A DNA stretch of 64,000 nucleotides from G023898405 sp964368985. GTDB lineage: Bacteria > Myxococcota > UBA727 > JABDBI01. The stretch is from positions 1 through 64,000 of the forward strand of contig CAYJDW010000001.1 of the NCBI GenBank assembly GCA_964368985.1, in the 5' to 3' direction. Made by a program: the position numbers and the translations under genes. Of the stretch, positions 1 to 7,778 are shown piece by piece (within the stretch, counting starts at the first letter, position 1; the number at the start of each line of letters is the position of its first letter). The notes below the pieces were generated by a model that searched no databases, was not told where the DNA came from, and worked only from the letters and a program-made list of their open reading frames with translations.

Positions 1-388
<388 letters not shown>

Positions 389-478
389 TCCAGGAAGGCC
401 AAGGTTAATGCGTTAACTTTGGTGAAGCGTTTCACAGCAAACAAGATTTTTACAGATTTATCTAATGATATAAAGTTT

Positions 479-593
479 TTCGGTGGTTATAGCGGCGGGG
501 TCACACCCGATCTCATCTCGAACTCGGAAGTTAAGTCCGCCTGCGCTGATGGTACTGCACGTTGCACGTGTGGGAGAGTAAGACGCCGCCGAA
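479..593 (+). rRNA. rrf: 5S ribosomal RNA (copy 1, in the rRNA operon)
   Basis: This 115-nt gene has the 5S core CGAACTCGGAAGTTAAG and a closing stem in which TTCGGTGG at the 5' end pairs with CCGCCGAA at the 3' end. Helix II contains GGCGG (494-498) paired with CCGCC (537-541). Ends were set from the terminal stem and could be off by a few bases. A second copy at 8702-8816 is identical except for one compensatory pair in this helix. Confidence 0.95.
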
Positions 594-607
594 TTTTGTT
601 TTTTTAG

Positions 608-636
608 CCCTCTACGAAAGTAGAGGGTTTTTTTTT
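608..636 (+). terminator. Rho-independent terminator of the rRNA operon
   Basis: An 8-bp stem CCCTCTAC/GTAGAGGG closes a GAAA tetraloop and is followed by nine T residues. It sits 15 nt after the 5S gene. The equivalent hairpin after the second 5S copy has a C-G to T-A exchange in the same stem. Confidence 0.93.
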
Positions 637-679
637 GGTTTTTTTCTGGTAGAGACTCAAGCTCTTTATGGGAAAAAAC

Positions 680-1651
680 ATGGATAAAATTGACTTGGAA
701 CCGCTGCCTGATGTTGATGATTTGGCTAAAATTGGCGCACATTGGGGACTCGAAAATTTTCACTTTATTAGAAAAATGGAAAATATTGTCTACTCCTGTG
801 ACCGGGGTGGTGAAAAACTATTTTTGCGCCTCACCTCGCCGCTTCGTCGCTCCAAAGATGAGATTAAGGCTGAGCTTGAGTGGATAGATTTTCTACGAAT
901 GGAAGACGTATCCGTCGTAAGTCATTTAAGAAATATTCAGGGAGATCTTAGTCTCACTGTCTATGTTGATGGTCGGCAATTTGAAGCCTGTGTTTTCCGG
1001 GAAGTCCTGGGTGATCACCCGACCAAGAAAATATTTCAGAATGAGAAATTTCTTTTTGACCTTGGGGTGTTGTTAGGAAGGATGCATCAAGCCTCAATGA
1101 AATATTCCGGGCAGCACATGAGAGAGAACTGGTACGAGGAGCGCGGCCTGCGTCATGCGCAGGAAGCAGCGCGTGCTTCCAAAAATACCGCACTTAAAGA
1201 TCAGCTGGAAAAAGCCATGGAATGGATGAATAATTTATCGATTTCAAAAGAAAATTATGGATTGATTCACGCAGATTGTGGCCCTTCAAATTTATTTATT
1301 CAGGCGGATGGAGCAATTTCGGTGATCGATTTTGATGATAGTTGTTATCACTGGTTTGCTTTCGACTTGGCCGTCGTGATTTATTCGATGGCTTTGAATT
1401 CTTCTCATGACCGATTTGATGCAACGGAGCAAACTTGGCTTCAGAATCTTTTATCGGGCTATAGATCTGTTCGAGCTCTGAGTGAAATTGATGACAAACT
1501 AATACCTCGCTTTATTGATTTTGCGTGTTTAAGAATGATTATTTGGATCGAATATCACGAAAATTTGCACACCTTTGGCGATGAAGTTTTGCCTGGGGTG
1601 AAAAAGATTAAGCAGTGGGCGACTAGGCGAGTATCTGAGTTGTCTTACTAG
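680..1651 (+). CDS. APH-fold kinase (SrkA/homoserine-kinase-like phosphotransferase)
   Basis: A cytoplasmic small-molecule kinase of the aminoglycoside phosphotransferase superfamily, 323 residues. The Brenner-type catalytic motif HADCGPSN and the metal-binding IDFDD follow one another in the C-terminal half, as in SrkA (YihE) and type II homoserine kinases. The N-terminal half has the expected five-strand nucleotide-binding pattern. The substrate cannot be told: SrkA homologues phosphorylate proteins, others homoserine, choline or drugs. I prefer the ATG at 680, which has GGGA six bases upstream, over the in-frame ATG at 668. It is the first gene after the rRNA terminator and apparently monocistronic. 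A second, different member of the fold lies at 28749-29744. Confidence 0.8.
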   Translation: MDKIDLEPLPDVDDLAKIGAHWGLENFHFIRKMENIVYSCDRGGEKLFLRLTSPLRRSKDEIKAELEWIDFLRMEDVSVVSHLRNIQGDLSLTVYVDGRQFEACVFREVLGDHPTKKIFQNEKFLFDLGVLLGRMHQASMKYSGQHMRENWYEERGLRHAQEAARASKNTALKDQLEKAMEWMNNLSISKENYGLIHADCGPSNLFIQADGAISVIDFDDSCYHWFAFDLAVVIYSMALNSSHDRFDATEQTWLQNLLSGYRSVRALSEIDDKLIPRFIDFACLRMIIWIEYHENLHTFGDEVLPGVKKIKQWATRRVSELSY

Positions 1652-1786
1652 CAATCAAAAAGTTTATTGGGTGCTGAATATAAATATAGGCCACGAAGCT
1701 AGATCTGCGAAGAGCTTATCTGGGGCATCGCAATTTTAAAAATAATCGCTGGGTTGTTAGCACAACAAAGCACAGGGTAAAATATC

Positions 1787-3064
1787 GTGAATAGTTTGAG
1801 TAGAAAAAATTTTTGTGGCCTTGATTTCGGCACATCGAACTCATCAATAGGCTTCATCACGGATGATGAGCCCATGCTTGCGCAGTTTGAGGGAAGAGAA
1901 TATATTCCTTCAGCGATTTTTTTTGATCATGATTCACCCGAGCCATTGTTTGGGAATCTGGCGATTGAGAAATATATTGATGGATGCGAGGGGAGAATGA
2001 TTTGGTCCCCTAAAAATGCTCTCGGCTCGTCGCTGATTTCAGAGAAGACTCAGATTAAAGATACATTTATGTCTTTTAAAGACATAATTGCGCTTATTGT
2101 AAAGAATCTTAAAAACCATTGTGAAACGCAAGCACAAGCCGAGATGCATAATGTTGTTGTGGGGCGTCCGGTTTTTTTTAATGATAATGACACTTATTTA
2201 GATAACCTGGCCCAAAATGCTGTTAGAGAAATATTAAATGATGTTGGTTTTAATAATATTGAATTTGAGTTTGAGCCAATAGCGGCGGCTATTCACTATG
2301 AGCAATCTATAAACAAAGAAGAGCTTGCTCTCGTTGTTGATATGGGCGGAGGAACTTCAGATTTTACAGTGGCTAAGCTTGAACCGGCCACGAAAATGGC
2401 TGGGAAGGATCGAAAGAGCAATATATTGTCGGTCGGTGGTATTCATGTTGCTGGGACAGATTTTGATCGGCAATTGAGCTTAAAAACTCTGATGCCTGAG
2501 CTTGGGCTTGGAGCACTTTATAAAAGCTTAGAGGGGAGCTGGTTGCCGGTGCCTGCTGGGATCTTTCGTGATTTAGCGACTTGGCATAAAATTGGATTTT
2601 TATATAACAATAAGAATATTTCATATATAAAATCTAAAATATTTACCTCTGACTGCCCTGCAAAATTTGAACGGATGTTGGAAACTTTAGAGAAGCGACG
2701 TGGACATTATTTGGCCAGGCTCGTTGAGAAGGCGAAAATCAACTTGAGTGATAGTGAAACGTCTCTTTTGACTACCCAGGAAATTCGCCCGGAAATTGTG
2801 CGAGAAATTACTAAAGCCGAATTTGAATTATCCATTGAAGAGTTGATTCAGCAAATTGCTAAAATTATATCGGTCACGATAGAAGATGCTGGTGTTTCTC
2901 CTGGCGATATTGACGCGATTTTCATGACCGGTGGTTCTTCGCTCATCCCTGCCGTGAGAAAAAGCATTTTTTCGCTCATGCCAAATGCCCGGCTGATTGA
3001 GGGAGATAAATTTGGGAGCGTTGCGATGGGGCTTACGATTTCGGCGCGGGAAAAATTTGCCTAG
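1787..3064 (+). CDS. yegD: Hsp70-family protein, YegD-like
   Basis: An actin/Hsp70-fold ATPase of 425 residues, close to the size of Escherichia coli YegD and far shorter than DnaK because the substrate-binding domain is missing. Phosphate-1 motif GLDFGTSNSS is near residue 11, phosphate-2 motif VDMGGGTSDFTV near 185 and the adenosine motif FMTGGSSLIPAVR near 380. Together these define the nucleotide-binding domain. The start is GTG, preceded by AGGG about eight bases upstream. The physiological role of YegD-type proteins is poorly known. They are presumed chaperone-like, and without a client domain classical DnaK function is unlikely. No operon partner is evident. Confidence 0.85.
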   Translation: MNSLSRKNFCGLDFGTSNSSIGFITDDEPMLAQFEGREYIPSAIFFDHDSPEPLFGNLAIEKYIDGCEGRMIWSPKNALGSSLISEKTQIKDTFMSFKDIIALIVKNLKNHCETQAQAEMHNVVVGRPVFFNDNDTYLDNLAQNAVREILNDVGFNNIEFEFEPIAAAIHYEQSINKEELALVVDMGGGTSDFTVAKLEPATKMAGKDRKSNILSVGGIHVAGTDFDRQLSLKTLMPELGLGALYKSLEGSWLPVPAGIFRDLATWHKIGFLYNNKNISYIKSKIFTSDCPAKFERMLETLEKRRGHYLARLVEKAKINLSDSETSLLTTQEIRPEIVREITKAEFELSIEELIQQIAKIISVTIEDAGVSPGDIDAIFMTGGSSLIPAVRKSIFSLMPNARLIEGDKFGSVAMGLTISAREKFA

Positions 3065-3123
3065 GGTTTTTTGATGTAAAGAATAGAGTTCTAGGGCTGC
3101 ACTAAGCCTTAATTGAGTTTTGT

Positions 3124-3396
3124 GTGCAAAATAATCTGAATTCTTCAAGCATGGTGGGCCTTATCGATTTCGTTTCTGAGAGAGGAGAGTTGAGTAAGGA
3201 AGTTCTCAAGGCATCATCTTACAGGGAGAAGAGTTCAATTATTAAGAATGAGAATATGATTTTAGAATTTGGCGACGTGGCGTTTTCATTAATATGTTTA
3301 GCAAACACCCTGGAAATAGACCTTCGGGAAGCCTTGGAATTGGCCGTGAAAAAATATGAAAAGCGTCTGAGAGAGAAAAATAGTATTTCATCTTAA
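3124..3396 (+). CDS. Short MazG-like nucleotide pyrophosphohydrolase
   Basis: A 90-residue all-alpha protein. ERGE (an ExxE motif) is followed about 30 residues later by EFGD (ExxD), then by SLICLANTLEIDLREAL and a C-terminal KYEKRL helix. This is the arrangement of single-domain MazG-like NTP pyrophosphatases, which hydrolyse non-canonical or surplus nucleoside triphosphates with Mg2+ held by those acidic residues. The start is uncertain: GTG at 3124 or ATG at 3151. An in-frame stop at 3103 limits any upstream extension, so the N-terminus is short for the family. A full two-domain mazG lies 1.8 kb away on the other strand. Confidence 0.6.
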   Translation: MQNNLNSSSMVGLIDFVSERGELSKEVLKASSYREKSSIIKNENMILEFGDVAFSLICLANTLEIDLREALELAVKKYEKRLREKNSISS

Positions 3397-3460
3397 TTGC
3401 AACTTTAGACGAACAGCCATGAGGCTGGTTTAACTGTCTTTCAATGCGTATAAGATTTAT

Positions 3461-3519
3461 CTACTAGTTAATTAGTTGACAGGCGAGCGGTGTTTGTGTA
3501 GCTACTAATTAAATAGTAG
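3461..3519 (+). promoter_or_regulatory. Promoter and paired BlaI-type operators of the blaI-M56 operon
   Basis: TTGACA at 3476-3481 is followed 17 bases later by TAGCTA (3499-3504), giving a plausible sigma-70 promoter. Two related elements overlap it: CTACTAGTTAATTAG (3461-3475) just before the -35 and CTACTAATTAAATAGTAG (3502-3519) across the -10. The second is an inverted repeat with CTACTA/TAGTAG arms. Position and symmetry fit autoregulation by the BlaI-family repressor encoded next. BlaI/MecI operators are known to contain TACTA/TAGTA-like half-sites. Confidence 0.7.
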
Positions 3520-3529
3520 GAGATTCGCT

Positions 3530-3904
3530 ATGGCACGTCCGAGGCAACCGGGATTAACCGAAAACGAACTGGAAGTAATAAAATTATTGTGGGCTTCAGC
3601 GCCGCTGACTGTGGCTGAAATTAGAAATAAATTAGTGAAGAATCCCTTACCTGCCTATACCTCGCTTCTGACCCTTGTTCAGGCGATGGAAAAGAAGGGA
3701 TATCTAAGGCACGAAAGTAATGGGAAGGCATATCATTATTTTCCTCTTCTCAAGCAAGACAGTTTTTTGACGAGTGAAATCAAGAGAATTTCTAAACGCC
3801 TTTTTGGTGGCAGCCCGGGAAAATTGGTTTTGAACTTGGTTGAGAGTGAGCAACTTACGGCTCTAGAGATCGCTTCATTGAAAAAACTATTGGAGGAAAA
3901 ATAA
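3530..3904 (+). CDS. BlaI/MecI-family transcriptional repressor
   Basis: A 124-residue winged-helix repressor. The N-terminus LTENELEVIKLLWASAPLTV and the recognition region LTLVQAMEKKGYLRHE are typical of BlaI/MecI/CopY proteins, which bind TACTA-type operators as dimers and are cleaved or released after a signal from an M56 metalloprotease partner. The C-terminal helices serve dimerisation. The start ATG has AGTAGGAG upstream. Its stop codon overlaps the start of the downstream M56 gene by one base (TAATG), so the two are translationally coupled. No beta-lactamase or penicillin-binding-protein gene is adjacent, so the regulated target is not evident beyond the operon itself. Confidence 0.9.
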   Translation: MARPRQPGLTENELEVIKLLWASAPLTVAEIRNKLVKNPLPAYTSLLTLVQAMEKKGYLRHESNGKAYHYFPLLKQDSFLTSEIKRISKRLFGGSPGKLVLNLVESEQLTALEIASLKKLLEEK

Positions 3905-5139
3905 TGACCTGTTTTTCCTACCTGGTGCTCTTGTTTCTCCTATCGATGCTAAATTTTGTGACGGTCATTTGGGTTTGGTTATTTGATTTTTTTTCCACTA
4001 GAACTTTGCATAAGATTCGTATTTTAAAAATTGGCTTGATCTTGCTTGTGTTGTCAGCCCTAGCCGGGGGGACATTGGCGACGCTTTCTTTACCAGCTCC
4101 AGTTTTCGAAATTAGGACTAACCCCTTCTTAATGCCAGTTGAAAAAATTGCTTCTTGGCAAGGCTCGAGTGAAGAACTTGATTATTGTTGGGTATTATTT
4201 CTTATTCATGTTTCAATATTTAGCTTTCTTCTCGTTCGCATTGCATATGCGTATTTCTCGACGAAGGTACTCCTTAAAGATTCAAAAGGCGTATTAATTA
4301 ATGGGCAACATGTTTGGCTTAATAAAAATTTAAGCGCCCCGCTTAGTTTTGGGATCGCCGGGAAAATTTATGTTCCCGAGAACATCGAGAGGAGTCTAGG
4401 CAAAAGAAAAACAGAGATGGCGCTTGCTCATGAAAGCGCCCATATAGAAAATCACGATACAGTGTGGAAATTAGTTTCGTTAATAGTGCAATCTTTCCTA
4501 TTTTTTGCCCCGTGGGCCTATATTTTTCATAAAAAATTCATGCTCGAAATTGAAACCCTTTGTGATGAAATAGCGCGGAAAAATACCCAATCAGACCCTA
4601 AAGAATACGGCAGCTTTTTGCTCTCGATGGCTGCTCGAAAATCAACTAATTTTATCTGTACCAACCTGATCGACCGAACCTTAAAAAGGAGAATTATCGC
4701 CATGAAAAAATTGACAAACTATCGCCCTATTCTTACTTCTATCGCATGTTTTACCCTGATTTTACTCAGCGGATTAAGTGTCGCTGCAATAGCGGGACCG
4801 CTATCTTTGGATGACGACATTACTATTTCTTCAGAAGTATTTTTTGATGGTCAGCTCATTTCGAACCCAGTTCTTAAGACGAAGCTAAATCGAGAAGGGC
4901 GCATAGAAATTGGTGATAAAGATCGAAGAAAGGTTTTCATAATGTCTGTAATACCTTCTGTTTTCTCAAAAGGACAACTTAAACTTATATTTAATGTTGA
5001 GGCCAAAGGACTATTTAAGGCCCAACCCTATATTGTGCTAAACCCCAATCAAAAAGGAGTCATTAGTATAAAGACTGATTCTGGTAAAATACTTGAACTT
5101 CGGACGGTCGTAGATCTCCTGACAAAGTCAGCAAAATAA
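3904..5139 (+). CDS. BlaR1-like M56 membrane metalloprotease sensor
   Basis: A membrane zinc protease of 411 residues. Predicted membrane segments lie near residues 4-30, 42-60, 97-118, 195-215 and 277-296. The zinc-binding HESAH is at 176-180, with a downstream acidic ligand candidate in LCDE near 222, as in the M56 family. BlaR1 carries a C-terminal penicillin-binding sensor domain. Here only about 115 extracytoplasmic residues follow the last membrane helix, with no SxxK/SxN/KTG arrangement I can see, so it probably senses something other than a beta-lactam or works with another sensor. It is co-translated with the BlaI-like repressor. Confidence 0.82.
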   Translation: MTCFSYLVLLFLLSMLNFVTVIWVWLFDFFSTRTLHKIRILKIGLILLVLSALAGGTLATLSLPAPVFEIRTNPFLMPVEKIASWQGSSEELDYCWVLFLIHVSIFSFLLVRIAYAYFSTKVLLKDSKGVLINGQHVWLNKNLSAPLSFGIAGKIYVPENIERSLGKRKTEMALAHESAHIENHDTVWKLVSLIVQSFLFFAPWAYIFHKKFMLEIETLCDEIARKNTQSDPKEYGSFLLSMAARKSTNFICTNLIDRTLKRRIIAMKKLTNYRPILTSIACFTLILLSGLSVAAIAGPLSLDDDITISSEVFFDGQLISNPVLKTKLNREGRIEIGDKDRRKVFIMSVIPSVFSKGQLKLIFNVEAKGLFKAQPYIVLNPNQKGVISIKTDSGKILELRTVVDLLTKSAK

Positions 5140-5204
5140 TTCTTAAATCTGATTTTAAGTTCTTATTGATGGATCATGATGAGTTCGGTAAACTAGGTAG
5201 CGCT

Positions 5205-5990
5205 TCAATTTTTAGCTTCAGTCCAAAGCACTAACATTTCCTCCGGACTCATCATTTTCAACTTTTCTTCACCGCCAGCGAGTTTCAACACCAAAGCGAA
5301 GCGGGCGAGAAATTTTTCGTTGCCACGATGCAGGCAAAGTTCAGGATCAAGACCGAGATGACGGGCTGTTTGAGCGATTGCATGAAGTAGATCTCCCATC
5401 TCTTCAGCAGCATGCTCACTATTATTATTATTCACCGCCTCTTTCAATTCTTGGAGCTCTTCGCTGATTTTTTTAAAAGCATCATCGGCAATCTGCCAAT
5501 CAAAGCCTAGGCGGCCAGCTTTTTCGCCGATTTTTGCGGCCCTTGATAGAGCTGGCTGACTCTTCGCGATCGAATCAAAGATACCATGTTGCTTTTCTTT
5601 GTTTTCAGCCTCTTTGATAGCGTGCCAAAAGGGATTTCCTGAAAGGGCAGGGTCCCTTTCTGTAGTGGCAAAAATATGCGGATGTCGACGAATCATTTTT
5701 TTAGCAATGCTTTGCGCAACGTCGTCGAAAGAAAAATGGCCCAACTCCGATTGTATCTGTGCTTGAAAGACTACTTGAAAAAGTACATCACCTAGTTCTT
5801 CCTTGTGATTAGATAATTCACCTGCGCTAGGATTTTCCTGAATATTATCAATGGCATCAATCAGTTCGTAGGCTTCTTCTAAGAGATATTTTTTGAGGCT
5901 CTGCAGGCTTTGTTGCCGATCCCAATCGCATCCATCTTTGCTGCGTAAGGTCTGCATAATGTCTAGAAGTTGAAATATTGAATTGGTCAT
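5205..5990 (-). CDS. mazG: Nucleoside triphosphate pyrophosphohydrolase MazG
   Basis: MazG hydrolyses all canonical NTPs and dNTPs to monophosphates plus PPi, limiting (p)ppGpp signalling and mutagenic nucleotides. The 261 residues match the two-domain E. coli protein (about 263). The N-terminal domain has LRSKDGCDWDRQQSLQSL, YLLEEAYELIDAI and ELGDVLFQVVFQ. The C-terminal domain repeats the pattern with KISEELQELKEA and EEMGDLLHAIA. The ATG at 5990 has GGAG nine bases upstream and begins at the conserved N-terminus. The reading frame is open further upstream, but that part has no family similarity. Confidence 0.95.
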   Translation of the reverse strand: MTNSIFQLLDIMQTLRSKDGCDWDRQQSLQSLKKYLLEEAYELIDAIDNIQENPSAGELSNHKEELGDVLFQVVFQAQIQSELGHFSFDDVAQSIAKKMIRRHPHIFATTERDPALSGNPFWHAIKEAENKEKQHGIFDSIAKSQPALSRAAKIGEKAGRLGFDWQIADDAFKKISEELQELKEAVNNNNSEHAAEEMGDLLHAIAQTARHLGLDPELCLHRGNEKFLARFALVLKLAGGEEKLKMMSPEEMLVLWTEAKN

Positions 5991-6071
5991 TAAAAACTCC
6001 TCTAGAATCCGCATACAGGGAAAATTTCGAACTCTGAAGAGAGGTATCAAATTGGAGTAAGTCCACCTAAG

Positions 6072-6101
6072 AAAAAGCCGAAGAGGCGCGACCGCCTCTT
6101 C
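6072..6101 (-). terminator. Rho-independent terminator (minus strand)
   Basis: On the minus strand a 9-bp stem GAAGAGGCG/CGCCTCTTC is followed by GGC and then five T residues. It lies just after the stop of the small membrane protein gene at 6124-6423 and before mazG, so the two are probably separately transcribed or only partly read through. Confidence 0.75.
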
Positions 6102-6123
6102 AGCTACGGTATTAGAATATCGC

Positions 6124-6423
6124 TTATAAATGGGAAGGCGTATGTGGATTATTTGGCGTATGTGGTGAATCTGGAAGACACTTTTTGTTGCATTTTTTGC
6201 AACCGAAAGCACAAAAGTTCCATGCCGACATGAGTGCTGAAATGACTATCGCCGACCATGTTTTCCAAGCGGGTACTTCGACACCATTTACCAGCACCTG
6301 ATTATCCATGAAATAGCAAACCAAATAGCCTATTGCCATGAGTGCAAATAGGATTCCGGAGATGAGCTGAGCCATTTGACCGCAACGACAATGGTGATGG
6401 TTCGCATTCTGACAATTATTCAT
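6124..6423 (-). CDS. Small two-helix membrane protein, Cys/His-rich ends
   Basis: I do not recognise this 99-residue protein. Two hydrophobic helices (roughly residues 19-38 and 54-73) are flanked by a Cys/His cluster HHHCRCGQ at the N-terminus and FGCKKCNKKC at the C-terminus. The paired CxC and CxxC/CxxxC groups could bind a metal, which is inference only. The chosen ATG has AAAGGA ten bases upstream, while an in-frame ATG eight codons earlier has none. A terminator follows the gene directly. Confidence 0.6.
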   Translation of the reverse strand: MNNCQNANHHHCRCGQMAQLISGILFALMAIGYLVCYFMDNQVLVNGVEVPAWKTWSAIVISALMSAWNFCAFGCKKCNKKCLPDSPHTPNNPHTPSHL

Positions 6424-6640
6424 AGAGTTATATCCTTTATTATGCATATTTTTATAGTCAGCTATATGCTGATAACAATTATTTAGTAATCAGCCATGGA
6501 ATCCGCAAAAAAATGACCCTCTATTTTAGACGGCAAATTTGGGTAGAAATTCGAATATTATTATATTTTATCGTTGCTTACCTTTTTTGACTAAATGCAT
6601 AACATTCCGATTTGGTGTGGAATGCATAGGAAATAGAAGA

Positions 6641-6654
6641 GTAGACGTGTCTAC
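6641..6654. repeat. 14-bp palindrome, copy 1 (GTAGACGTGTCTAC variant)
   Basis: Copy with GTG centre, 63 bp upstream of the marR -35 box. It has a partner copy just behind the MarR-EVE operon. Confidence 0.95.
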
Positions 6655-6703
6655 TTGGGGATATTTTTTAGCTCTTGCCTTAAATCTAAGTCGCAATCGT
6701 CGA

Positions 6704-6731
6704 TTGACAATTTTACCCGCCTACATATTAT
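6704..6731 (+). promoter_or_regulatory. Sigma-70-type promoter of marR-EVE operon
   Basis: TTGACA (6704-6709) and TATTAT (6726-6731) are separated by 16 bases. The -10 overlaps an upstream in-frame ATG at 6732, which therefore cannot be the translation start and supports the ATG at 6765. Confidence 0.7.
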
Positions 6732-6764
6732 ATGCGTGCATACTATACTAAGTCAAAGGTTTAT

Positions 6765-7220
6765 ATGTCCCCTAAACCATTCCCCACCAAGTTTGATGCT
6801 CCCGAGGAAAGTCTGGGCTTTTTGCTTTGGCGGCTAACGCAAAGTTGGCATCGAAAAATCGTTTTCGCTCTTAAACCATTGGGGCTCACTCATTCCCAAT
6901 TTGTTCTTTTGGCAGGTAGTGCATGGCTGAAATCTCCAAGTCAGGCTGAACTTTCACGTTTTTGCAATGTCGATATCAATGTTACGTCTCAGGTAGTGCG
7001 CACGCTTGAGCGGCGAGGCCTTATTAAACGCGAATACTTGAGGGATGAACGGTCGAAGTGCGTTTGCGTTACCGATAATGGACAAAGAATAATTGAAAAA
7101 GCGATTCCGATTGTGGAAGCCACCGATGAGGAGTTTTTTCTGGTTTTAGGCCTAAAACAAAAATCAATGATGGAGAATTTGAAAATTTTGGCGATGAAAA
7201 CGGATAAAGGTGAGAGATGA
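6765..7220 (+). CDS. MarR-family transcriptional regulator
   Basis: A 151-residue winged-helix dimeric regulator. The helical N-terminus (LLWRLTQSWHRKIVFALKPL) is followed by the DNA-binding part: PSQAELSRFCNVDINVTSQV, RTLERRGLIKREYLRDERSK and the wing CVCVTDNGQ. MarR proteins usually bind palindromes near their own promoters and respond to small ligands. The nearby palindrome (6641-6654) could be its operator, but eight other copies far away argue for a different or global binder. The start has AAAGG seven bases upstream. Its stop overlaps the next gene's start by four bases (ATGA). Confidence 0.88.
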   Translation: MSPKPFPTKFDAPEESLGFLLWRLTQSWHRKIVFALKPLGLTHSQFVLLAGSAWLKSPSQAELSRFCNVDINVTSQVVRTLERRGLIKREYLRDERSKCVCVTDNGQRIIEKAIPIVEATDEEFFLVLGLKQKSMMENLKILAMKTDKGER

Positions 7221-7648
7221 AAAATTATTGGATGGCTACCATTTCACATGAGCACGTGAAAAAAGGTGTTAAGGAAGGAATTTTCCAAGTTTGTCACGGG
7301 AAAATAGGACCATTGTCGAGGCTCAAAAAAGGAGATGGCATTATTATTTATTCACCTAAGGAGCAATTTTTGGGTAGCGTGCCTTGTCAAAAATTTACCG
7401 CTTTGGGGGAGGTGGTAGATGAGGAAATATATCAAGTCGACATGGGTGATGGCTTCACTCCTTTTCGAAGAAGAGTCAGATATGACGAAAAATTCTCAAA
7501 TGTTCCCATTAAACCTTTAATAAATTCCCTTAGTTTCATAACCAATAAATCCAGCTGGGGCATGGCTTTTCGCTATGGTTTACTCAAAATTCCCAAAGAA
7601 GATTTCATCATTATTAGTGGCAATTTTAGAGTTAAAATTACAATGTAG
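7217..7648 (+). CDS. EVE-domain protein (UPF0310-like)
   Basis: A 143-residue single-domain EVE protein of the PUA-like fold. It has the N-terminal NYWMATISHEHVKKG, the KKGDGIIIYSPKEQF segment and the ALGEVVDEEIYQVD strand pair typical of the UPF0310 group. EVE domains bind modified bases such as 5-methylcytosine derivatives in DNA or modified RNA, and are frequent near restriction or RNA-modification genes. It is translationally coupled to the MarR regulator, so its expression is presumably ligand-controlled. The stop codon lies within palindrome copy 2. A second EVE protein of another subgroup is at 46404-46823. Confidence 0.8.
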   Translation: MKNYWMATISHEHVKKGVKEGIFQVCHGKIGPLSRLKKGDGIIIYSPKEQFLGSVPCQKFTALGEVVDEEIYQVDMGDGFTPFRRRVRYDEKFSNVPIKPLINSLSFITNKSSWGMAFRYGLLKIPKEDFIIISGNFRVKITM

Positions 7649-7658
7649 ACGCGTCTAC
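7645..7658. repeat. 14-bp palindrome, copy 2 (GTAGACGCGTCTAC)
   Basis: Perfect copy whose first four bases overlap the end of the EVE gene, including its TAG stop codon. Together with copy 1 it brackets the MarR-EVE operon. Confidence 0.97.
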
Positions 7659-7778
7659 TTTTTGGCCTTATGTTTTGAGTGATTTAATAACTCGCTTGAC
7701 AGGTTTTTCAGTTCAAATTTGGTAAGCTATGGCCAAATATCACGGATAATTCTTACCACATATTTCAAGGATATGTTT

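Larger units (their letters stand above)
6424..6764. other. Divergent intergenic region with promoter and palindrome
   Basis: These 341 bases separate the small membrane protein (minus) from the MarR gene (plus). They contain palindrome copy 1 and the marR promoter, both listed separately. I see no further gene. Confidence 0.6.

Noticed and set aside
389..478. tRNA gene in the 23S-5S spacer
   Set aside because: No cloverleaf or T-loop sequence is present.
6641..6654. Palindrome as the private operator of the adjacent MarR protein
   Set aside because: Eight further copies lie far from this regulator's genes; a local operator would not explain them, though MarR as a global binder cannot be excluded.
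7645..7658. Palindromes as transcription terminators
   Set aside because: There is no loop, most copies have no T tract, and genes with copies downstream (deaD) have their own separate terminator.
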